Assembly (NCBI GenBank): GCA_003520025.1
Contig: DOVP01000183.1
Location: 2,506 to 9,474, forward strand
Direction: 5' to 3'
Source of the DNA: Phycisphaerales bacterium
GTDB lineage: Bacteria > Planctomycetota > Phycisphaerae > Phycisphaerales > SM1A02
Length of the DNA: 6,969 bases
The position numbers were made by a program, and so were the translations under genes. Of the stretch, positions 1 through 4,811 are shown one piece after another. How positions within the stretch are numbered: position 1 is the stretch's first letter; the number at the start of each line of letters is the position of its first letter. The notes under the pieces were generated by a model. That model worked only from the letters and a program-made list of their open reading frames with translations, had not been told where the DNA came from and did no database searches.

Positions 1-643
1 TGCCTGGAATGAAGGGCATGACGTACCAGAATCGCTGCTCATCGTGGTCGTGTTCAATGATAAGACCGAGTTTCTTGGCCCCCTCGAGTGCCCGGGATTC
101 TCGGATCATGTGCCCGAGCGGTGCGCCCGCCGAGGTATCGAAGCATTTGATGACAACACGATCCGGCGCCCCTGGAGGTGCCTCGGCAGTGGGCTCGGCA
201 ATGTGAAGCGCCGCGCCGGAGCCACCAGCCTGCAACTGGCCAATGATCTTCCAACCAGGGAACTCGCCTGGCTTGCCGCGCCGCCGTGGTGTTGCCTTCT
301 TTGGTGAGGCCGCCGCAGCCGATCCTGTGACGAGTCCACCAACACGCCTTCCCACGCGGCGGAACCGACTGCCGATGCGATTGGTCATGCTGCTTGCCGC
401 TTCCCAGCGACCCAAGGCCAGCGCGCCGATGATGACCGGAAACGTCAGCACGGCAACGATCAGATGAAAGCACGCCGCGATGAGGTCGCGGATCAACTCG
501 ATGATGACCGCCCCGATGAACTGAATGCCCCGAACAATGCCATGAAGCACCGGGCCAATGAAATGGCGTAACAGGATGCCGATGCCGGCGGCGCCGATCA
601 CGGTCGCGACGATGATAAGCAAGATGATGAGTACTCTTGTCAT
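1..643 (-). CDS. Membrane-anchored Ser/Thr protein kinase-like protein (C-terminus cut by window edge)
   Basis: This reading frame is open from an ATG at 643 to the left edge, giving 214 residues, so the 3' part is missing. Residues 3-25 and about 54-77 are strongly hydrophobic, and 33-50 may be a further segment. An Arg-rich stretch (about 89-100) and a basic linker (115-124) follow, which places the rest in the cytoplasm by the positive-inside rule. From W131 the pattern is that of a protein kinase N-lobe: a glycine-rich loop (L137 to A149, glycines at 140, 141, 143), the VVIK strand with the probable ATP-binding lysine K166, a helix-C candidate glutamate E182, and a strand leading to the hinge (FWYVMPF, 205-211). 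The first glycine of the usual GxGxxG is Gln138. The catalytic HRD and DFG motifs would lie outside the window, so activity cannot be judged. The start lies 6 bases after the sigma factor stop with only a weak, distant GAGGA, so translation is probably coupled. It could be a pseudokinase. Confidence 0.8.
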   Translation of the reverse strand, partial: MTRVLIILLIIVATVIGAAGIGILLRHFIGPVLHGIVRGIQFIGAVIIELIRDLIAACFHLIVAVLTFPVIIGALALGRWEAASSMTNRIGSRFRRVGRRVGGLVTGSAAAASPKKATPRRRGKPGEFPGWKIIGQLQAGGSGAALHIAEPTAEAPPGAPDRVVIKCFDTSAGAPLGHMIRESRALEGAKKLGLIIEHDHDEQRFWYVMPFIPG

Positions 644-649
644 GCCAAA

Positions 650-1372
650 TCAGTTGGTGCTGTCCTCATCTGAAATGGATGCAGCGCGATGCCATATCTC
701 AGCGATCGCCTCATCAAAGAGTGAATCATCTCGCGAGAGCCCGGCCAACTCGGCTTCGGCCATCTCTTCTGGCGTAAAACTCCAGGTCGCCACGATCTCG
801 GTGAGTTTGGTGCGCAGATGTCCTCGTGCCTTCTGAAGATGCCTGCTGATCGTCGGAGGGCTCACGCCGAGTTGCCCGGCAACATCGCGGCCGGTTCGGC
901 CGTCAAGGACCCGCATACGGTAAACCTCAAACGACAGGAAGTCGCCAGCCGATTCGGCCTGGCGAATGGCCGCAGCAACCTTGGCTTCGAAAATACGGCG
1001 CTCATACTGTTCATCCACAGCACCGCCGAGACCACCCATCCAATCTTCTTCGAGATGCATGGGTCGCTTTCCAGCGCCGCGTTTGAGTGCCATCCGTCGA
1101 TCCATCTCATCACTGAGGGCATGCCTCGCGATGGCCAGCAGCCACGTGCTGAACCGGACACCTCGAGTCGGATCAAATCGCTCAATTGATTTGCTCAGTG
1201 CCGCGAGTGTTTCCTGGCTGAGATCCCGCACCGTTTCCATGCCGAGTCGACCATTGCCCCACTTCATGAGTTGACCACGAAGAACAGGCCCGAAAACTTG
1301 CCACAGCTCGAACCAAGCCGTCTCATCGCGGTCCCGAAGCCGGCGGACAAAGGTTGTGGTCATGTGATGCAT
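650..1372 (-). CDS. ECF-like RNA polymerase sigma factor (sigma-70 family)
   Basis: This 240-residue protein directs RNA polymerase to a specific promoter set. Sigma region 2 covers about residues 15-95. It includes a core-binding helix (DLSQETLAALSKSIERFDP, 50-68) and the typical promoter-melting stretch FSTWLLAIARH (74-84). A linker of about 50 residues follows, and then sigma region 4 (about 145-192), whose helix-turn-helix spans roughly 159-187 (DVAGQLGVSPPTISRHLQKAR). No region 3 is seen, as in ECF factors. Residues 195-240 form an acidic tail beyond region 4, longer than in minimal ECF sigmas. Two in-frame ATGs (1372 and 1363) are possible; the first is favoured by AGAGG about 11 bases upstream. 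The kinase-like gene follows after 6 bases. Planctomycete ECF groups linked to Ser/Thr kinases are known, and no anti-sigma gene is visible here, so control by phosphorylation is a reasonable inference. Confidence 0.9.
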   Translation of the reverse strand: MHHMTTTFVRRLRDRDETAWFELWQVFGPVLRGQLMKWGNGRLGMETVRDLSQETLAALSKSIERFDPTRGVRFSTWLLAIARHALSDEMDRRMALKRGAGKRPMHLEEDWMGGLGGAVDEQYERRIFEAKVAAAIRQAESAGDFLSFEVYRMRVLDGRTGRDVAGQLGVSPPTISRHLQKARGHLRTKLTEIVATWSFTPEEMAEAELAGLSRDDSLFDEAIAEIWHRAASISDEDSTN

Positions 1373-1423
1373 GGGTCGAGGAGCCTCTTCTCTCTGATTC
1401 GGAGTTCGGGGCGTTCAGTTTCG

Positions 1424-1467
1424 CCCACATTCGCTGTGGGTGTCGGGCAAACCACGTGGAATGTGGG
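1424..1467. repeat. Inverted-repeat cluster with alternative pairing
   Basis: CCCACA (1424-1429) can pair with TGTGGG (1435-1440) across a 5-base loop. The same left arm extended by one base, CCCACAT (1424-1430), can instead pair with ATGTGGG (1461-1467). The palindrome CCACGTGG (1452-1459) sits between them. The two pairings exclude each other. This could be an operator with repeated half-sites or a leader RNA switch for the sigma gene. Both roles are inferred from base pairing alone. Confidence 0.45.
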
Positions 1468-1541
1468 TAATGGCCTCCAGAAGCGTGTTTTTTTCCGCAG
1501 CATGAAATCAATTCTCCACCCATCCCAACAATGATCCTGAG

Positions 1542-1558
1542 GCCACCGATTTGGTGGC
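1542..1558 (+). promoter_or_regulatory. Hairpin abutting the Shine-Dalgarno of the coiled-coil gene
   Basis: GCCACC (1542-1547) and GGTGGC (1553-1558) form a perfect 6-bp stem with the loop GATTT. The stem ends exactly where the GGAAGGA ribosome binding site begins (1559). Such a stem could stack next to or partly hinder the site. A role is not shown. Confidence 0.4.
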
Positions 1559-1565
1559 GGAAGGA
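1559..1565 (+). promoter_or_regulatory. Shine-Dalgarno GGAAGGA that decides the start at 1576
   Basis: GGAAGGA lies 10 bases before the ATG at 1576. An earlier in-frame ATG at 1531 has no comparable site and would put a polar, Arg/Lys/Trp-containing stretch before the membrane segment, so 1576 is preferred. Confidence 0.7.
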
Positions 1566-1575
1566 CAACAGCCCC

Positions 1576-2523
1576 ATGACTATCTGCAAAACCATCTTTC
1601 GTTGGACCATCGTCGCCGGACTCGCTCTTGGCGGTATCACAATCATCATCGGACCAGAGCGGGTCGCGGCTGCCTTTGGCAGCCTTCAAAACCAAGCCAA
1701 CACCCTTGTTGATCAGTACATCGATGTCGAAGAGGCGCAGGCCCTTCGAAATCAACTCTACACACTGGCCGAAGCCTACCCGGACCGCATCGCTGAAATC
1801 CGCGGTGAGGTGGCGCGAGTCGAGACTCAACTCGATCAGTTCGCCCACGATGCCGATGTTGCCAGGAGAGTCGTTGCCATGACGGGCTCAGACCTCGAGC
1901 AGATTGCGCTTCAGGTGCAGTCGGCTGAACACGGTGGTTTTCATACCGTGTCGCTTGTCAATGGAGACGCCGGTGTCAACATCGACGTCGCGTACCGTGA
2001 AGGTCGCCGCATCAAAGGTATTCACGAAACCTATCAAGAACGTCTCGTCTCGGATCAGCGGCAGGTTGACATGCTGAAAACCCAGCATGAACGACTCACT
2101 GCGCTGCTTGAGCAGATCGAACACGAGTTCGCCGACTATCAGGCGCAGGTCTGGCAACTTGACCGGCAGATCGACTCCATCGAACGCAATGATCGACTGA
2201 TCGCCCTGACCGAGTCACAGCAGGACACCCTCCGTGCTTTTGAATCGCCGGGCAATGCCGATGGGCTTCGCGCCATCGAAACTCGTCTGGCTGAACTTCA
2301 AGCCGTTCAGGAGGGCACTCTTCAGGCACTCGCTGAGCGTGGCCGCCAGAACGAATATGAGCACCGAGCGCAGATGATGTTGAAACAAGACATCGAGCCG
2401 GAGAATGGAACGGTTGGGACGACGCGGAACAACAACCCCTTCGCCGAGTTCCTTCCGGCCCCGCCCAAAGTCGACCTGCAGCAGGTGTTGTCCACCCCGA
2501 TCTTGCCTACCAAGCCTTCGTGA
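1576..2523 (+). CDS. Membrane-anchored coiled-coil protein of unknown function
   Basis: The gene encodes 315 residues from the ATG at 1576. Residues 8-26 are a single hydrophobic segment preceded by K5 and R9, consistent with an uncleaved anchor or a signal peptide. The remainder is mostly helical and charged. One likely coiled coil runs from about 50 to 115 and another from about 150 to 265, with heptad-like spacing of Leu/Ile and many Glu/Gln/Arg. Between them is a short non-helical section (119-138) rich in Gly, Val and Asn. The C-terminal 45 residues are Pro/Asn-rich and probably disordered. The layout recalls PspA/IM30-like or membrane-scaffold proteins, but no family signature is recognised. 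Similar short-anchor coiled-coil proteins seem to occur in planctomycetes (memory, unverified). It is transcribed divergently from the sigma/kinase pair and may be its target. Its 3' end overlaps the SpoIID gene on the other strand by 17 bp. Confidence 0.8.
   Translation: MTICKTIFRWTIVAGLALGGITIIIGPERVAAAFGSLQNQANTLVDQYIDVEEAQALRNQLYTLAEAYPDRIAEIRGEVARVETQLDQFAHDADVARRVVAMTGSDLEQIALQVQSAEHGGFHTVSLVNGDAGVNIDVAYREGRRIKGIHETYQERLVSDQRQVDMLKTQHERLTALLEQIEHEFADYQAQVWQLDRQIDSIERNDRLIALTESQQDTLRAFESPGNADGLRAIETRLAELQAVQEGTLQALAERGRQNEYEHRAQMMLKQDIEPENGTVGTTRNNNPFAEFLPAPPKVDLQQVLSTPILPTKPS
2507..2523. other. Convergent 3' overlap of two coding regions (17 bp)
   Basis: The TGA of the coiled-coil gene (2521-2523) lies inside the last codons of the SpoIID gene, whose TAG is at 2509-2507. 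No GC stem with a T-tract is seen in either direction nearby, so the two transcripts probably overlap as antisense RNA or end by a factor-dependent route. Confidence 0.85.
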
Positions 2524-3781
2524 GTTCGCCTTGGGGATAGTAGAACTGAATGATCCGCTCGTACGTGAGCGCCGAGGCCGCCATGGCCTCGGCGCCGTAC
2601 TGGCACAAGCCGGCGCCGTGGCCGAAGCCATGCCCGTTGACAACTAGGAAACCCCGCTTCACCTCGGCGTCGATCCAACCAGATGACAGGGGGTTCAGGT
2701 CCGACTCGGCAAATACCCCCGGAAGATCAACACACCGGATCGTTGCGGTCTTTCCACCGGATCCCCTGATTTCAACCTTGCTCGGCCGGCCGTGGCGGTT
2801 GGGTGACATGGGTTTTATTGAGACAACCTCACCGATCGCTGCGAGATCCTCGCGGCCAACACGACGAGCCCATGATCGAATTGCGCGTGACACCTTGGAT
2901 GGATCCCATGGGCCTGTCCATCGATACCGCGGCGCTTCTGTACACCAGGCCGGGTTCGAGTGGCCGTCTAGGGGCGGAACCTTGTTGATCGGATTCGGCC
3001 CAATCGCTTGAGAGGCCAAAGCCGCTCGGCCGCCACAACAACTAGAGAAGTAGCCGGGCACCACCTCGCCTCGCCATGTGATGATCTCGCCACTGGTGGC
3101 TGTGGCCGTTCGTGTGGCTTGATTCCAGGATGGAATGCCGACATACACCTGAGAAGAACTCGTGTCGGTGACATCCCATGTGTGGGATTTTCGCTGTTGA
3201 TGCCGTGACAAAGCAAAGCTTCTCGCTGCAACAGCCTGCGCCTTGAACGCCGCATCGTGCCATCCCTCATACAACTCGCCCGCCAAGACGCCTGGAATGT
3301 ACTGCTCCATCTTGACAACATTGATGACACTAAAGCTCAGCCGCGGTGGATCCTGGTCCGCTACACACCTGATGATGCCCTCGTATGTTCGCTTGGGATG
3401 TGATCCAACGGACAACGGTGTGGGACTCGTCAATTCAACCACATCTGCGCTCGCGATGGACGTGGGCAGATTCACACCGGAAGCCGTCCATCGACCCTGC
3501 TTTCGACCGATGGTGGACGGACCTTCCAACTGAACCTCGGTGTCGCCAACCCGGATCGCCATCGCTTGTTTGGCTTGGCCGATGGTGATCGAAGGATTGC
3601 CGCCGGTCAATCGATGCAACCGCACACGTATCAGCGGTTCTTCGTTGGGAATCGGATCGTTGTTTGTGGTTGCCTGATCGCGATCTGATTCACGATCGGT
3701 TGTCGGAATCGTGCGGCGATCGCACCCAGCCAACAGAATGGTGGCAATCAACGCACGGCAAGCAATATGTGACACGCTCAC
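2507..3781 (-). CDS. SpoIID/LytB-domain lipoprotein, putative peptidoglycan-acting protein
   Basis: The product has 424 residues. The start is GTG at 3781, sharing GTGA with the stop of the upstream gene. Residues 1-20 are a lipoprotein signal with lipobox LAGC and lipidation at C20. The next residue is Asp21, the inner-membrane retention (Lol avoidance) signal in E. coli. Residues 21-48 are a polar linker. A beta-rich part (about 49-150) precedes the SpoIID core: NVVKMEQYIPGVLAGELYEG (154-173) with E169 at the place of the catalytic glutamate of SpoIID lytic transglycosylases, then FKAQAVAARSFAL (179-191). YFSSCCGGR (244-252) matches the conserved Cys-Gly-Gly region, and GHGFGHGAGLCQYGAEAMA (383-401) is the C-terminal family signature. 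SpoIID cleaves denuded glycan strands in sporulating Firmicutes, and LytB-type members modulate amidases. Here the likely role is wall remodelling from the inner-membrane face of the periplasm. It is translationally coupled to the TPR/alpha-CTD gene. Confidence 0.9.
   Translation of the reverse strand: MSVSHIACRALIATILLAGCDRRTIPTTDRESDRDQATTNNDPIPNEEPLIRVRLHRLTGGNPSITIGQAKQAMAIRVGDTEVQLEGPSTIGRKQGRWTASGVNLPTSIASADVVELTSPTPLSVGSHPKRTYEGIIRCVADQDPPRLSFSVINVVKMEQYIPGVLAGELYEGWHDAAFKAQAVAARSFALSRHQQRKSHTWDVTDTSSSQVYVGIPSWNQATRTATATSGEIITWRGEVVPGYFSSCCGGRAALASQAIGPNPINKVPPLDGHSNPAWCTEAPRYRWTGPWDPSKVSRAIRSWARRVGREDLAAIGEVVSIKPMSPNRHGRPSKVEIRGSGGKTATIRCVDLPGVFAESDLNPLSSGWIDAEVKRGFLVVNGHGFGHGAGLCQYGAEAMAASALTYERIIQFYYPQGELTKAW
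3778..3781 (-). other. GTGA stop/start overlap coupling the TPR/alpha-CTD and SpoIID genes
   Basis: The TGA that ends the TPR/alpha-CTD gene (3780-3778) shares bases with the GTG start of the SpoIID gene (3781-3779). No strong ribosome binding site precedes the GTG. Terminating ribosomes therefore probably re-initiate, which fixes the two proteins in one operon. Confidence 0.8.
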
Positions 3782-4701
3782 TCGAGCGTTCGAAGGTCCA
3801 AGCCGAGCGTCGCAAGTCGCTCACGAACCTCGACGAGACTGGTGTTGCCGAAGTTCTTGATGCCCATGAGTTCGGCCTCGGTACGGGTAGCGAGATCGCC
3901 GATAGTCTGGACTCCAAGCAATTGAAGCGCCTTTCGGGATCGAACGGAGAAATCGAGTGTTGCAATCGAGCGATTCAACGTTTCTTCGTCTGTCAACTCA
4001 AGCAGGTCTTCGTAGACATCGGCGCGGACACGGTGGTACTGCGTTTCGAGGTTCTGCCCGAGCCGAAGGCCTCGCTGTGTGAGCATCGCCTTGATTTCCA
4101 CCAATGAGGTCTCGCCAAAGTTCTTGTACGAGAGCAGTTCGGCCTCGGAAACCTTGAGTAGGTCACCAAGCGAGCGGATGTCCATTTTCTTGAGGCAGTT
4201 GCGAGCACGAACCGACAACTCGAAGTCGGTGACCGGTGTGTCCATGAGCGCGTTGTGCTTGGCCAGGTCGCGGGCCTCAGCCTCGTCGTAGTACATGTCT
4301 TTGGAAGCGTGCACATCCTTGAGGAACAGGCGGGCACGCGCATTGTTGGGTTGTGTGGCGACGACCATCTGCAGGTACTTCTCGGCACTTGCGAAGTCAT
4401 CATGGTCTTCATAGATCACGGCGAGGTTGAGCAGCGCGTTCACCAGTGGGCGTTCGGTGTTTACGCACTCTTGGTAGTACCGAACCGCCTCGTCTTCTTC
4501 GCCGCATAGGTCCAGCAGCCAAGCGAGTTGAAAGAGCACCCGCTCGTCGCCGGATGCCGAAGCACTGCGAAGCGCCTCGATCGCACCTATGCGGTCACCG
4601 TCCTGCTCGAGTTGGCGAGCTTGGGCCAGCGCGTCTTCTGGATTTGTGGCCGATGCGCCGCCAATGACGGTATCGAGCCCCTCTGTAGCAACAGTCATCA
4701 T
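3778..4701 (-). CDS. TPR protein with two RNA polymerase alpha-CTD-like domains
   Basis: The protein has 307 residues. About 21-130 are helix pairs with TPR spacing (such as LFQLAWLLDLCGEEDEAVRY, 56-75, and ALLNLAVIYEDHDDFASAEK, 89-108), expected to bind a protein partner. Residues 156-219 align without gaps to E. coli RpoA 256-319, so its residue n matches RpoA n+100. They keep D159, E161, R165, N168, C169, G196, S199 and E202 (RpoA D259, E261, R265, N268, C269, G296, S299, E302); K298 is Thr. After a linker (about 220-243), a second copy (245-304) keeps the R265, G296, S299 and E302 equivalents (R254, G285, S288, E291) but has K257 and A258 at N268/C269. It lacks the RpoA N-terminal dimerisation domain, so it is not the alpha subunit. 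GGAGG (4716-4712) lies 10 bases before the first ATG; a second ATG follows at once. Probable roles are promoter or sigma contact, or helix-hairpin-helix binding to another partner. Annotation pipelines may mislabel it as RpoA. Confidence 0.9.
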   Translation of the reverse strand: MMTVATEGLDTVIGGASATNPEDALAQARQLEQDGDRIGAIEALRSASASGDERVLFQLAWLLDLCGEEDEAVRYYQECVNTERPLVNALLNLAVIYEDHDDFASAEKYLQMVVATQPNNARARLFLKDVHASKDMYYDEAEARDLAKHNALMDTPVTDFELSVRARNCLKKMDIRSLGDLLKVSEAELLSYKNFGETSLVEIKAMLTQRGLRLGQNLETQYHRVRADVYEDLLELTDEETLNRSIATLDFSVRSRKALQLLGVQTIGDLATRTEAELMGIKNFGNTSLVEVRERLATLGLDLRTLE

Positions 4702-4711
4702 TCCAAGTGTG

Positions 4712-4716
4712 CCTCC
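4712..4716 (-). promoter_or_regulatory. Shine-Dalgarno GGAGG of the TPR/alpha-CTD gene
   Basis: GGAGG on the minus strand sits 10 bases before the ATG at 4701. It supports the first of two adjacent ATG codons as the start. Confidence 0.7.
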
Positions 4717-4725
4717 ACGCGATCA

Positions 4726-4753
4726 ATGGTGAATCCCCGTACTGTATCGTCAA
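4726..4753 (-). promoter_or_regulatory. Possible sigma-70-like promoter for the TPR/alpha-CTD - SpoIID operon
   Basis: On the minus strand TTGACG (4753-4748) is a good -35 box. It is followed 16 bases later by CACCAT (4731-4726), which matches the -10 consensus only weakly. It would give a leader of about 18 bases ending just past the GGAGG site. This is a pattern match by eye only. Confidence 0.25.
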
Positions 4754-4796
4754 CTCGCCAAACGCTCAACGACCTGCCCTGATTCCGGTGATGATT

Positions 4797-4800
4797 GGAG
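4797..4800 (+). promoter_or_regulatory. Ribosome binding site supporting the ChaN-like start at 4812
   Basis: GGAG ends 11 bases before the ATG at 4812. In-frame ATGs at 4707 and 4791 lie further upstream, but only the start at 4812 places a compact lipoprotein signal peptide at the N-terminus. Confidence 0.55.
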
Positions 4801-4811
4801 ACTGTTCCTTC

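Larger units (their letters stand above)
1373..1575. promoter_or_regulatory. Divergent intergenic region between the sigma factor and the coiled-coil gene
   Basis: These 203 bases separate two divergently transcribed genes and must hold promoters for both. No convincing -35/-10 pair or classical ECF promoter (GGAAC with a CGTC-type -10) was found by eye. The visible structure is a set of inverted repeats: a 6-bp hairpin (1424-1440), a second copy of its right arm (1461-1467), an 8-bp palindrome CCACGTGG (1452-1459), and a hairpin next to the ribosome binding site (1542-1558). There is also a run of seven T (1488-1494) without a preceding stem. A long antisense open frame crosses the region but resembles no known protein. 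Confidence 0.6.

Noticed and set aside
54..473. A 139-codon minus-strand frame near the left edge
   Set aside because: It lies in another frame of the kinase-like gene, is rich in Arg, His and Cys, and has no domain. The frame open from 643 to the edge has membrane segments and kinase motifs.
1458..1489. GGAAT followed by CGTGTT as an ECF-type autoregulated promoter
   Set aside because: The spacer of about 21 bases is too long for ECF promoters (about 15-17), and the -10 match is poor.
1484..1494. GTG followed by seven T, a possible intrinsic terminator
   Set aside because: No GC-rich stem precedes the T run, and no plus-strand gene ends upstream of it.
1360..1848. A 162-codon minus-strand frame spanning the sigma/coiled-coil gap
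   Set aside because: It runs antisense through the coiled-coil gene and overlaps the sigma start. It shows no recognisable domain, and the well-supported plus-strand gene with a good ribosome binding site accounts for the same DNA.
2215..2643. A 142-codon minus-strand frame over the convergent junction
   Set aside because: Low-complexity Arg/Ser/Pro composition and full overlap with two well-supported genes mark it as a shadow of codon bias.
3778..4701. Annotation of the TPR/alpha-CTD gene as the RNA polymerase alpha subunit (rpoA)
   Set aside because: The N-terminal dimerisation and assembly domain is replaced by TPR helices, the CTD is duplicated, and no ribosomal protein genes flank it as they do rpoA.
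4707..4811. N-terminal extension of the ChaN-like protein from the ATG at 4707
   Set aside because: It would place 35 polar residues before a clear lipoprotein signal peptide. The ATG at 4812 has its own ribosome binding site.
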